A DNA stretch of 64,000 nt from Clarkia xantiana subsp. parviflora (lineage: Eukaryota > Streptophyta > Magnoliopsida > Myrtales > Onagraceae): contig JAPTYO010000023.1 of assembly GCA_036873135.1 (NCBI GenBank), positions 4,723,834 to 4,787,833 of the forward strand, read 5' to 3'. Shown here in pieces: positions 1 through 10,197 of the stretch. The notes under the pieces were generated by a model that was not told the DNA's origin, did not search any database, and saw only the letters and a program-made list of their open reading frames with translations. Position 1 is the first letter of the stretch. Each line of letters begins with the position of its first letter. The position numbers and the translations under genes were made by a program.

Positions 1-133
1 ATGTTGCAATTTGGTATCTCAGGATTAAAATGTTTATATGTACAGTCCCAACAAGTTTCAATTTCTACAGAATCAATGATTTGGATTCTATCGACTTTTT
101 TGTTTCATGCTCACTGAATATATTCCTGATTAG

Positions 134-414
134 GTGATGTCGAAATTGGAGAATTAGCTTGTGATCATCTGTTCAAGATGGAACCCGGAAACACGGGCAA
201 TTACATCGCCATGGCGAACTTATACACACAAGCTGGGAGATTGAAAGAAGCAGATATGGTAAGGGATAGAATGAAGAGCACAGGGTTGAAGAAGATTGCA
301 GGAAGTAGCTGGATCGGAAACCGGGAACGGTCACAAAGTTTTATTGCTACGGATTCGTCGATCAAACGAAGCGAGGAGATACATTCGATCTTGGATGGAG
401 ATAGTTTATGTTGA
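134..414 (+). CDS. PPR protein, C-terminal exon (E-type), partial
   Basis: This is the last exon of a pentatricopeptide-repeat protein; the rest lies beyond the left edge. The reading frame from the AG acceptor at 132-133 gives a protein tail with the classic E-motif pattern: a GDVEIGELA helix, then EPGNTGNYIAMANLY, AGRLKEADMVRDRM and KKIAGSSWI. Such PLS-class PPR proteins usually bind organellar RNA and many act in C-to-U editing or splicing. No DYW domain follows: the protein stops about 25 residues after SSWI, so it would be E-subclass. An in-frame TGA at 127-129 just upstream means the exon boundary at 134, or a broken gene, must be assumed. The neighbouring GST gene is convergent, with its stop only 91 bases away. 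Family call is firm; target and intactness are unknown. Confidence 0.8.
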
Positions 415-505
415 TGAAACTTGAATGACAATGCAGAATTGCCCGTGAACCGTTTTGCAGAATTTCTTTCTGTAATTTTCATGCACAACCTATTGAGCCT
501 GCAGA

Positions 506-2960
506 TCATGAAGATGTAATTAGGTGCCTAACTACAGCACAAAAAACTGAAATCTGATTAGAAAGGATTATTACCGAGAGTTTCATCTTATAGTACTCGA
601 CTAGCACTTTGGGATCGATCTTGGTCGGTTTGTAGGCATCGATCTTGTTCATCTCCTGTTTGTAACGGAAGGAAATTAAACATATCATCAAGATCCAAAA
701 CTCGGGTTTTCGTAAATAATTCAACATCTATAGAAATTGGGATTAAGAACCTATAAACTGTCTGAGGTTTGCTCTATATGAGATTTTGGTATTTGAAGTT
801 TGATATTGATTATCTGAAGTTTCATCTTTGTTGAAATTTGATTTTCCGTCCATTTTTGTTGTACATTTATGTTTACTCCGGCCACCACCCTACTCCGCCC
901 GGCCACCGCCCTACTCCGGCGAGCTACCGCCCTACTCAGGCCGGCCACCGCCCTACTCAGGCCGGCCACCGCCCTACTCAGGCCGGCCACCGCCCAACTC
1001 CGGCCGGCCACCGCCCAACTCCGGCCGGCCACCGCCCAACTCCGGCCGGCCACCGCCCAACTCCGGCCGGCCACCGCCCAACTCCGGCCGGCCACCGCCC
1101 AACTCCGGCCGACCACCACCCTACTCCGGCCGGCCACCACCCAACTCCGGCAGGCCACTACCTAAGGGGCAATTTTGGGATTTATATTATTATCGGGTCA
1201 TGTGCAAGTTTTGTCAATTTTAACAGCAAATTTGGACGGAGACAGCAAATTTCTACAATGTTAGAAACTTCAGATAGTCAATATCAATAATTTAAACATC
1301 AGACACCAAAATCTCACATAGGGCAAATTTCAGACAGTTTATAGGTTCTTAATCCTAGAAATTGATTCATTCATTACCTCGATCCATGTCGTCAGTTTAG
1401 GTCGGCCTTGAGTTATATCGTAGTTGAACACTTCAGCCAAGAAGATATTGAACCTTTCAATGAAGGGGATATAAGTAATGTCCACCTTGATCACAAAATG
1501 TTAACAAAATAAAAATCATATCAATTGAAGCAAAATAAGCTCAAATTTCTTATGGTATCATAGCTTGACTACTATATCAATCAGCTCAAGGATGGAATAT
1601 GACGCTGATTAAACACAAGTCTAAGTCATCTATCAGTTTAAGCTTTTGGAACAGAATGTGAGCTCAAATTTCTCATCATCAAACAATAAAAAGACAATTG
1701 CTTTATCTTTCTACATCTTTAAGAACTGTACACTATGCAAATATAGTGACTTACCAAGCTGAATTGGCCAAGGAAGAACGGTCCGTCCTCAAATTTGCAA
1801 AGCGCCTCCTCCAAATTATCGAAAGCACCGACTAAAGAAAAACGACACAGTTGAATCCCTCAGTTGCCTCGAGTTCAATGTGGTTGATAAAAGGATTTGG
1901 CTTTCTCACCAGTTTCTTTTATAGGGTCTCCTTTCATAATTGAGGTAAAGACTACTCTCATTGACTCTTCACTAGATGCCATTAGTTCTTCGCCGAACTT
2001 TCTCTTAGCGGGATCCTGAAGAGACATTCAAATAGTATGAACCAAAAACAACAGTCTGGCCATCTAAGCACGATTATGAGCTCAAACAATATAATAAACT
2101 CACTTCAGGGAGAAGAGAAGGCCCCTCAAAGTTGTTGTCAATATACTTGATTATATCCAGACTTTCACCTATTATTTTCCCATTGTGCTCCAATACAGGT
2201 GTCTGTTCAGAAGAATTAGTTCGAGTTCTATTCGATCGTACAATTGGAAACAAAGGACCCTTAACCCTAACTTCACATTAATATTGTGTTTTCTGTGGGT
2301 TTTCAATGAATTGATCCTTAATTCTGATTTTTGGTTAAATTACTAGACTGAACACTGTACATATTCTGCAGTAAAGCAATTTGAATCAGAGGAGAAACCT
2401 TATGAACAGAGAAAACTTTCTCCTTATACCAAGCAGGGCGGTCCTGGAGGTTAATTGGAACTAGCTCGATCTTGTCCTGTAAACCCTGCAACACCAAGTA
2501 ATACCACAATTAGAAGAGAAGATTTTGTAAAAAATTAATAAGAACTACTTCAAAATAGATAAGGATTTTAAGAAAGAAGAGAACCTTGTAGTTTATAGTA
2601 ATCCATACTCTCTGACCAAATGGGCTAATGTAGCTAGTATACAGTCTTCAAAAACAAGAGAGATATGTAATGCAAGATACAAAAGTTAGCATGTGTGCAG
2701 AAGAAATGTATGTCAGCCACACTCAAGATATAATAGTATGGTCTCATAATCAGCTCCAATATCATATCTCCAGGTCAATTTGGAAATGCTTCTTTATCTA
2801 TGCCAGTTTCAAATGCTAGACAAAGCATAAATATACTATGAGCAATTCTTTAACTAGAGGTCTCAAATTTAAATCTGTGTCTTGGGAAATAGAAAAGTGT
2901 TCATGGCCAGCATTTACCATTTACAACTGACCCAATTCGAGTGACAACTAAAACAGCAGT

Positions 2961-2997
<37 letters not shown>

Positions 2998-3184
2998 CTT
3001 ACACCTCCAAATATGTGACGAGAAAGTAAAATTGAATTAGCACAAACAATCACAGATCATCATAATTATTAGCCGAAACTTCGTAATCCAGAAAAATAGG
3101 GTTATGATCGGTGAACCTGGTGGTCCCATCGAAGAGCGGAGGTTGCGCGGCGGTGGAATCCAACGGTGGAGGCAACTGCTCCAT
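506..3184 (-). CDS. GSTL: Lambda-class glutathione S-transferase, eight exons
   Basis: Exons read on the minus strand: 3117-3184, 2585-2645, 2399-2485, 2104-2202, 1910-2015, 1755-1831, 1378-1485 and 506-655. All have GT-AG borders and matching phases and give 251 residues. The order is the GSTL plan: N-terminal PPPL/LFDGTTR, a thioredoxin-fold strand with IELVPINLQDRPAWYKEKV, then TPVLEHNGKIIGESL (cis-Pro and glutathione-binding region), an alpha-helical C half with GPFFLGQFSLVDITYIPFIERF, and EMNKIDAYK near the end. Lambda GSTs normally use a catalytic Cys in a CPFAQ motif for glutathione-dependent reduction, often of flavonol conjugates. Here the motif reads SPFGQ (Ser30, codon 2624-2626). 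The C terminus runs about 20 residues past the usual end. Intron 7 holds a MULE-like insertion and intron 1 a 37-base G run. The start is the ATG at 3182-3184, which matches the family. Confidence 0.88.
740..1355. mobile_element. MULE-like non-autonomous element carrying a 21-bp minisatellite
   Basis: The ends are inverted repeats: GGATTAAGAACCTATAAACT at the left and its reverse complement at the right. Perfect 9-bp target duplications, TAGAAATTG at 731-739 and 1356-1364, point to Mutator-type transposition. The middle (about 880-1160) is a GC-rich tandem array with a 21-bp unit containing CGGCCGGCCACCGCCCAACTC-like sequence, in about a dozen copies. There is no transposase, so it would depend on an autonomous relative. 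It sits in intron 7 of the GSTL gene. Long reading frames through the array, rich in Pro or in Ala, Gly and Arg, exist in several frames on both strands simply because the unit is a multiple of three; I do not call them genes. Confidence 0.88.
880..1160. repeat. GC-rich 21-bp minisatellite
   Basis: Tandem units of about 21 bases alternate CTACTC or CAACTC with CAGGCCGGCCACCGCC or CGGCCGGCCACCGCC. The centre copies are nearly identical and the edge copies diverge. It lies wholly inside the MULE-like element and resembles the CTCCGGCCACCACC repeats inside two other elements of the same family in this window. Confidence 0.9.
2961..2997. repeat. 37-base homopolymer G run
   Basis: An unbroken run of 37 G on the plus strand (C on the GSTL coding strand) inside GSTL intron 1. 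It could form G-quadruplex structure. It is also a typical place for assembly or base-calling error, so the exact length should not be trusted. Confidence 0.95.
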
Positions 3185-3459
3185 TACAGATTTACAGAAA
3201 GGAGAATATGAAAATGATAAAAATTAGAGGTTGAGAGAGTGAGCAAAGAATGTGTTGAACTATGAATTATTGACGATCGGCTATTGTTGAAGCGATTGCA
3301 GAGTTGGTAGTCGACTCGATGAGAAGCATAGTGCAGCTAAAAATTTTATTATATATTCTGAAAACGTGGAACATGGCGGGGACTGGGGGAGTTGCGACGA
3401 CTAATGAACGCGGGAGATTTGTTGAAGTGCGTTATCAGACCGCCAGTTCATTAAAATTA

Positions 3460-4053
3460 AGGTTAATGGTATTTTTCATACCACATGTTTGACTGAATGT
3501 AGCTTTTAGTACTGAATGTTTAGTTTTGTATACTTTTGGTACCAAACGTTTGAAAAAATGTGGCTTTTGGTACATCCGTTAGTTGGCCGTTAAATGACAT
3601 GTGCAAGTCACGTGATCGACTCTAAACTTTTAATTTTGCTCAATTTAGTCCCTCAAATATATTCATAACTTTTATTTTGTTTGATTTAGTCCTAAAGCTT
3701 CAAAATCGAACCCAATTGGGACCTATCTCCAATTGGGTAAATTTGACCCAAATGGGGCTATGTCAATTGAATTCGATTGGTTTAATTGGGTCCGATTTTG
3801 AATTGTTATGACTAAGTTAAACAAAATAAAAGTTAGGAATATATTTGAGGGACTAAATTGAACAAAATTAAAAGTTTAGAGTCGATCACGTGACTTGCAC
3901 ATGTCATTTAACGGTCAAAACTAACGGCCAACTAACGGATGTACAAAAACCACATTTTTTCAAACGTTTGGTACCAAAAGTATACAAAACTAAACATCCA
4001 GTACTAGAAGCCACATTCGGTCAAACATGTAGTATGAAAAGTACCTTTAACCC
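3460..4053. mobile_element. MULE-like foldback element, copy 1
   Basis: A long palindromic element: the left arm reads inverted as the right arm nearly end to end around a centre near 3750. The outer ends are GGGTTAAAGGTAC-like. Target duplications TTAAAATTA at 3451-3459 and 4054-4062 are perfect 9-mers. Each arm has a CACGTG motif (3609-3614 and 3887-3892). It has no coding capacity. It lies about 275 bases upstream of the GSTL start codon. Two relatives are at 40650-41168 and 58540-59167. Confidence 0.88.
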
Positions 4054-4062
4054 TTAAAATTA

Positions 4063-5069
4063 TATATATTTGGCCAAAAACAAATTAAAACTATATATAT
4101 AATAATAATATCAAGGTTAATAACTAATTCGTTACCTAAAGTTTTGATCCAATACAAAATGTTATTTGAAATTTTATTTTTTAAAATTGACTATGTACAT
4201 TTTCAATTTACGAGCAAATTGATATATCCGTCTATGCAGTCAAAAACGAGCTTTTACGTAGAGATAAAAAAATATAGGTAAAGTCAAGTCGTAAAGACGA
4301 AACGTAGAAACATAAGTAATGTAATGTATAAATGTACATATATGTAATTCTGTAAAAGAAATACGAAAGTAGTAAATATACACATTAATAGCTGATAACA
4401 TTATTTCAATAAAAGATATGGGTCCACCAGTCGTCACGGAGAGCAATTGTTGTGTAATCGTGAGAAGAATTGACGGGTCAAATGAAGTGTGAGATCTCAA
4501 TTGAAATTTTAGGGTTTGAGAAACAGAAAGAGATGTTGAATTAATACAATATGATTTGACCCTCAAATTACGATCCATGAAAAACTCTCTTGGGTGGGTT
4601 GATGAATTGTGTGGATTTGACATAATTTATTACATTTGCGCAATTTTTAGCAACTAATGGTAAAAAAACTAGGAACGGTAGAAACTTACAGAAACTTGCA
4701 TTTTCTACCTGTTTTTACAACTCTACACACGTTTCTACAAAGAAAATGAATCTGGTTACGTTTTAACTTGTTTTTTATGGCAAATAAGTAAAAACGTGTG
4801 TTTCTGTTATAATTTGCATCAAATTTGGCAGAAAATAAGCATATTGCGGTTACGAGAGATCTTTTAATGTACCCTCTTAATGAATTCGTCAAGAAATTGT
4901 AAATATTGCAATGAAATATAAGCTCAAATTTGTTATGATATCAGAGCTAGACTCAGCTAGTTATGTTGGTCTACAGAGTACGCATGTTAAATATTTGTTA
5001 TCATGATCTCCACATGATTCTTTAATGATGTTAGATCACGAATCGCTGAACAAGGTCCTTCAACCAACA
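4063..5069. other. AT-rich intergenic stretch, no supported gene
   Basis: Between the foldback element and the Tat element. There is a 127-codon minus-strand frame at 4240-4623 and a 68-codon one at 4686-4892. Neither has a motif I recognise, and both have the composition of random AT-rich DNA. A TGATATCAGAGCTAG stretch near 4938 resembles an initiator-Met primer-binding site and may mark an old copia fragment; a similar one lies near 1553. Confidence 0.5.
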
Positions 5070-5074
5070 CCGTT

Positions 5075-5786
5075 TGTTAAGACGTGTCCCTCGGGTTGAT
5101 GATTTTCTGACCCAAGTGACACTTCTCACGGGTTATCCGCTCTCTTTCTTGATCCGTCTAGCTTGTCTGTCTGATCCGTTCCTTTACTTCCCGTTGACCT
5201 GCACAAGGGGCAGTACCGAGCACGGAGAGGGGGGGTGGTGCTCGGTGAACCCTCTCTGATGCTTAAGTAAGTATGAGTTCTCTAGAGAGATAAAATCTTA
5301 GAGAGAAGGCAGAGCTAAAAGTGCAAAGATGTAAAACTTGTTCGATTGAATGGAACTTACAGAGTATATATAGGCAACGGTGTCATTAAGGTGGCTTAAT
5401 GACACTATTAATCCTTAAACGCACTTAATTAACACATAATGACAAGATTAAGCCCTTAATACCATGGAGAGGTGAGTGGAAAAGTTTAAGTCTGTGCCGG
5501 GTAAAAAAAGGACGCCGGGGCCCTGGGGGTAGGACGAGAAATCCGTCTCCCAAGGCTTGGGATCGGGTGGACTTGCCCAACCTCTCATAGGAGGGGTGGG
5601 GCAGCCCACCCGATCTCACATAGGTGAGACTATTGGATGGACCAGGACGAGTACCTTGGTCCATCAGGGCCGTTCGTGTTATTGGTGGAGTGTTCGGGTT
5701 AAAGTTTTAATTTGCAATCGTAAGCGGGACGGTCAAAATAAGACAATATGAAGGGAGACGGGTTCAAATTGGGCGTATATCCGTCA
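5075..5786 (-). repeat. Left LTR (3' LTR of the Tat element)
   Basis: Begins TGTTAAGACGTG and ends ATATCCGTCA. It is closely similar over its full length to 14740-15449. It contains a TATATATA box (near 5354) usable on the minus strand. The G-rich polypurine tract of the element abuts it at 5787. Confidence 0.93.
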
Positions 5787-6361
5787 CGTGCCCCCGAGTC
5801 ATCCAATAGCTTAACATTTGAATAGACTCTATTTTACGATGGGATGACACGCACAATTTGAAACCGTGTTGTTACCTCTTGACGAATCCTTTACTTGTCC
5901 GCAGGCGCCTTTCCCGGGCCTTATCCTCCGTTTCTCAAGATAGAGGAAGAGTAAACGTTAGAGCAAGAGGGGACGTGCTTAGACAAGCGCCCGAAAAATG
6001 TGGATATATTGAAATCTGATATTTTCTCTCATGCATTTTAAAGACATGTATATGCGTGGGGATGTAATGCAATCATGAGTACGGACTGATGCAATCTAGC
6101 TTCGTGTCATCATGTTTAATACGTGAGCATGCAGGGTGAGTCCTATCTCATTTAAAAAGTATTTAGAACATATCCCAAAAATTTCTAAGTATGGGAAAAT
6201 GAGATGTATGTCTAAAGGTGTTAACTCGAGTAAAAGATTTTCTTCAGCCTAGTTAAGGAAAAGTAAAGGTTTCAATCCTTAATTTCGACCATTGGATTTT
6301 TTTCATTGTTGATTTGAACGGTGTAGATTCGGTGGTTCCCAAAAACCCTAAATTCCTCTGC

Positions 6362-6368
6362 TATAAAA
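6362..6368 (+). promoter_or_regulatory. TATA box of the antisense accessory gene in the Tat element
   Basis: TATAAAAGGGG on the plus strand, inside the element and opposite to its own transcription. It is followed about 30 bases later by a pyrimidine-rich TCATTTTCATTG initiator-like stretch. The second Tat-like element has a TATAAAA in the equivalent place (60812). Confidence 0.6.
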
Positions 6369-6802
6369 GGGGATAGGTGCTTACCTCATTTTCATTGTCT
6401 TTATCCTTCTTTCTTTCGGTGGTCGGACTTTTCTGTGCGCGTGTCACGACAAGGTACGTTGATTTCTTTTGTTGTAACGGCTTTATTTCTTTTGATCTGT
6501 TCTAGGTTCTCATCTTCCTCTTGACTGCCTTGTTTGTGATTTTCATCCCCTGATTTTTTTTTTGTGGTCTCATGGTGATGGGACCACGATTAGCCTTCAT
6601 CCATGCCGATCTGTCTTTGCCTCTTTGATGTTTGAGTGTCTTGCTTAAGTGTGATAGGGTTTTCTTCTTGGGTGCCTGCCCCCTGCCCTTGGCCGTCCTC
6701 TCATTGTTTTTAAGGGGGAATGAGTCAAATCCCTTTATTTTTTTTTATCTTACTCGTATAACACTCTTCTCATCATTTTTGAGCTAAGGTGTATCCTTGC
6801 AG

Positions 6803-7888
6803 CTGGTGAATCTTCTAAGCCTTTGATGAGGAGTAAGAGAACGATGCGGGTGGGGGTACTTGGCTCCGGGGCCGGACCCTCGATTGTCAAGAAACCTTCC
6901 CCTTCTTGCAGTGTGAGGAGTCAACCCGCGGATGAAGGTGGGGTTAATGCTGGTGTTGTAATGTCGTCTTCTCTCCCTGTCCATGCCCCCTAATCAAGGG
7001 TGCGGATACCGGTCGTCTCGGCTTCTTCTCTTGGTAGGTTTTGGAATGTGTGCATCTCATTAGTATGTGACTTGATTAACTTAGTATTATCCACTGTAGG
7101 TAGAATCCGACTTCCTTTGTTGAGCCGGAGGGACTTGACTCGCCCTTCCTGTGATGGGATTGTTGGTTCTGAGTGGGCTCCTTATTCTGAGCGTGGGTGT
7201 CGCTTTGATAATCAATCGTCTTTGCTTACTCCCGAAGTTGGAGTTCGGGTATTGCAGTCTGCTGTTCCTCCTGGTGATCGTGTATCCTCCCCCGGTGGGT
7301 TAGAGGCGGTTCGAAATTTAGTACATGAAGCACTATCTCGTTATGCCCCCGTATTCCTATTATGTCCTTGTTTTCTCTTTATTTTTTTTCTTCCATCTTT
7401 GGTATTCTTACACCTAGCTTTTGCATCAGGGTATTGCTGATATCATCAACTTGTCCTCACTTGTTGTTGGTCTTGCGGAAGAGAGGAAGGCTCATGAAGA
7501 CACCTATGTTTCTCTTAGTTCGGAACTCATTAGCTGTTTGGAGCATGGTCGCATCTCGGACTTGGAGTGTTGTGACCTACAGGATCGCGTTGCTCTTCTT
7601 GAAGCTGATGTTGTCATTTTGAAACAGAGGGCTGCGTGTGAAAGGGTGTTGCGGGTTGCTGAGTTGGCTTCTCTTGAGGAAGTGTTTCGTATGGAGGAAA
7701 GAGAGCACACTATCGTTGAATATAAAAGTTTGTCCTCCTACCAGGCTGCTATTGATGTTCGGTGTTCTGTGGTTAAGCGTTTTTCCCTTAAGGTGATCCT
7801 TGAGCGGATGTATGCGGTTGCTCCTGATTCCCGTTTTCTCAGCTTGGTGATGTGTCCGACTTTGCGGTTAGATATGTTGCTAAGTTGA
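6803..7888 (+). pseudogene. Antisense accessory ORF of the Tat element, degenerate
   Basis: A plus-strand, intron-containing reading frame lies between the 3' LTR and pol, as in several Tat-lineage elements. Likely exons start after the acceptor at 6801-6802, after the TAG near 7100, and after ATCAG at 7430. The last exon encodes a coiled-coil-like stretch of about 150 residues rich in Glu, Leu, Arg and Ala, including LAEERKAHEDTY and LQDRVALLEADVVILKQ. A TAA at about 6991 interrupts the first exon, and the N-terminal gypsy-type domain seen in the second element (61055 onward) is not visible here. The gene appears broken. Its function is unknown in the family. Confidence 0.6.
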
Positions 7889-8572
7889 AAAAATAGCGTA
7901 CTTATCTTTGTGAGTGTATGTGGTTGTGCGGCATAGTTGTTGTTTCGCCTAACGCATGTGCTCTGATTTTGCTGTCCATTTTCTATATTGTAGATGCCTC
8001 CCTCTTGTGTTACTTGCATTAGCTACCCCTCTTATTAGGTGGTCGAACTCAGCCGGTTTTTTACCTTTCTATTTTGTGGGATTGCCATATGTTTATCCTT
8101 AATGGTGTTCCTTAAGTATGGTTGCGTCGCTTTTACTTGATGTTGGGTACTTTGTCTGTATAGTTCTTCTATGTCAGATTGTTGAGGCGCCCGACTACGG
8201 GGGTTGGCTATAGGGTGTTAGAGTGTAGCTTGATTGCTCATTAGATCTGTTAGGTGTCTCAGATATTCCTCATGGTGTCTGCATACCTCTTGCTTTTTGT
8301 TTGTGCCCCTTTTGATATATGTAGTCTTTTACTCTTGTCATAGCCTCATATGTCAGGGATGTCGTAACTTGTGCATTGTTTCGGTCCATGGACTTCTTAG
8401 CTCTTCCCTTGGCTTGTTTTTATGTCTCTTGCTTTTATTTCTCCTTTGGGTTAAGTTTGTTTTGGAAATCTCATACTTAGGCGTATTTGTGGCCTTGATT
8501 CTTGACTTTGTTGAGTTGGCTCTTTGTGAGATGTTTATCTTAATCTTTGATGGTAGCATGACCTATTACTTG
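7889..8572. other. 3' part of the antisense gene region, no further gene supported
   Basis: T-rich plus-strand sequence following the coiled-coil exon, probably the 3' untranslated region of the antisense transcript. A 151-codon frame at 8234-8689 runs into the hAT terminal repeat and is hydrophobic only because the DNA is T-rich; I do not call it. Confidence 0.5.
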
Positions 8573-8580
8573 GTTGCGAG

Positions 8581-8720
8581 TAGGGATGGCAACGGGTCTC
8601 GGAGCCCCGCTGACACGCGGGGCCCCGACCCGGTTTTGACCCGCCGACCCGCGGGTCACGGGTCGGGCTCGGGGCGGGTCCGGGTCTAGAGACCCGGGGC
8701 CCCGTAGACCCGCCCCGAAA

Positions 8721-8763
<43 letters not shown>

Positions 8764-9030
8764 GTTAATATGATCTAACATTTACTAAACAATATGGTAA
8801 ATATAGTACCTATATAAATAACATGGATCAAATTACAAATAGATGTATATTTAGATTATTAGGATTTGTTAATTTGGTGTTTGGATTTGAATTTGTATTT
8901 GTAATGAATTTGATGTGTTTGTTGTTTATATTTGATTGGTGTTAGATTTGTATTTTGAATTTATATATAATGTAATATTTTGACAAAAAAATTGTATTTA
9001 ATATTGAAAAGTGAAAAAAAAAAAAATTGT
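8581..9030. mobile_element. Truncated hAT-like non-autonomous element, copy 1
   Basis: Starts with the terminal repeat TAGGGATGGCAACGGG and a GC-rich GACCCG-type subterminal region. It then follows an AT-rich interior almost identical to the copy at 12629-13256, including an (AT)n tract at 8725-8760. The right GC-rich terminal region is missing: similarity ends in the A-run near 9027 and no target duplication is found at that end. It is nested in the Tat element between the antisense gene and the minisatellite. Confidence 0.8.
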
Positions 9031-9171
9031 GATTGCATCCATTTGCTTGATGTCTCTTTAGTTTTCTCTTGTGCCGGATACCTATAATATCATCATGAAC
9101 AAACTCGTGTGTTTCTCATATCATGTATCCTTACTTTAAAAAGTAAAGTTTTTCAAAATATGTTGTTGTTT

Positions 9172-9893
9172 GCGAGATAGGCTCTCGGAGGTTACAGAAT
9201 GTGTTCGCGAGATAGGCTCTCGGAAGGCGCTGAATATGTTCGCGAGATAGGCTCTCGGAAGGCACAGAGTTAGTTCGCGAGATAGGCTCTCGGAAGGCAC
9301 CGAATTAGTTCACGAGATAGGCTCTCGGAGGGAACAGAATGTGTTCGTGAGATAGGATCTCGGAAGGCGCTGAATATGTTCGCGAGATAGGCTCTCGGAG
9401 GGTGCAGAATTAGTTCGCGATATAGGCTCTCAGAGGGCACAGAATTAGTTCGCGATATAGGCTCTCGGAGGGCGCATAATTAGTTCGCGAGATAGGCTCT
9501 CGGAGGGCGCAGAATTAGTTCGCGAGATAGGCTCTCGGAAGACACAGAATTAGGTCACGAGATACGCTCTCGGAAGGCGCAGAATTAGTTCGCGAGATAG
9601 GCTCTCGGAGGGCACATAATTAGTTCGCGAGATAGGCTCTCGGAGGGCACAGAGTTTTTCACGAGATGGGCTCTCGGAGGGCGCAGAGTTTTTCACGAGA
9701 TAGGCTCTCGGAGGGCACATAATTTTTCACGAGATAGGCTCTCGGTAGATACTTTTTCACGAGATAGGCTCTCGGAGGGCACATAATTAGTTCGCGAGAT
9801 AGGCTCTCGGAGGGCACATAATTTTCACGAGATGGGCTCTCGGAGGGCACAGAGTTTTTCATGAGATGGGCTCTCGGAGGGCGCAGAAAGTGT
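9172..9893. repeat. Minisatellite of about 35 bp, 21 units, with palindromic core
   Basis: Twenty-one head-to-tail units built on GCGAGATAGGCTCTCGGAGG followed by a variable GCACAGAATTAGTT-type spacer. Each unit contains the inverted repeat CGAGA-TAGGC-TCTCG, so single-stranded copies could form a row of small hairpins. Spacers vary mainly in the last third (TTAGTT, TTTTT, ATGTGTT). It lies within the Tat element between the antisense gene and the pol 3' end. The host is a plant and the units are not separated by unique spacers, so this is not a CRISPR array. Confidence 0.93.
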
Positions 9894-10197
9894 CATGCAC
9901 TTGGTTGTCATATCTAAGTAAGGAACTTGTGGAGATATAGCTATTTCATACTTAGGAAATATCTTGATAAACTTCTGCTTCATTGAAAGCATTCATGCCT
10001 TATATACATGAGGGTTGTCATGGGTTTTCCATGACATCCTTTAGGGAAAGAAAAGATAGCCAAATGATTGGAGAAACTTCATGAGTTTTCCGCCTCCGGG
10101 ATTGTTTCAGAAAATTACGAACGGAAACATGTATTAAACTAAAAGTAAACCCAAGGATATGGTGTTTCACTTGTGTCGTTTCGTTAGACGTAAAACA

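Noticed and set aside
751..1290. Several overlapping Pro-, Ala/Gly/Arg- or Thr-rich reading frames on both strands
   Set aside because: The 21-bp repeat unit is a multiple of three and free of stops in most frames, so open frames arise automatically. No start context, homology or transcript signal favours one.
4240..4623. 127-codon minus-strand frame
   Set aside because: No recognisable domain, AT-driven composition and no introns or homologous pattern; could be chance.
8234..8689. 151-codon hydrophobic plus-strand frame
   Set aside because: It arises from T-rich DNA and its end runs into the hAT terminal repeat. No family resemblance.
9172..9893. CRISPR-like array of palindromic repeats
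   Set aside because: The DNA is plant nuclear, the spacers are short and similar to each other, there are no cas genes, and it lies inside a retrotransposon. It is a minisatellite.
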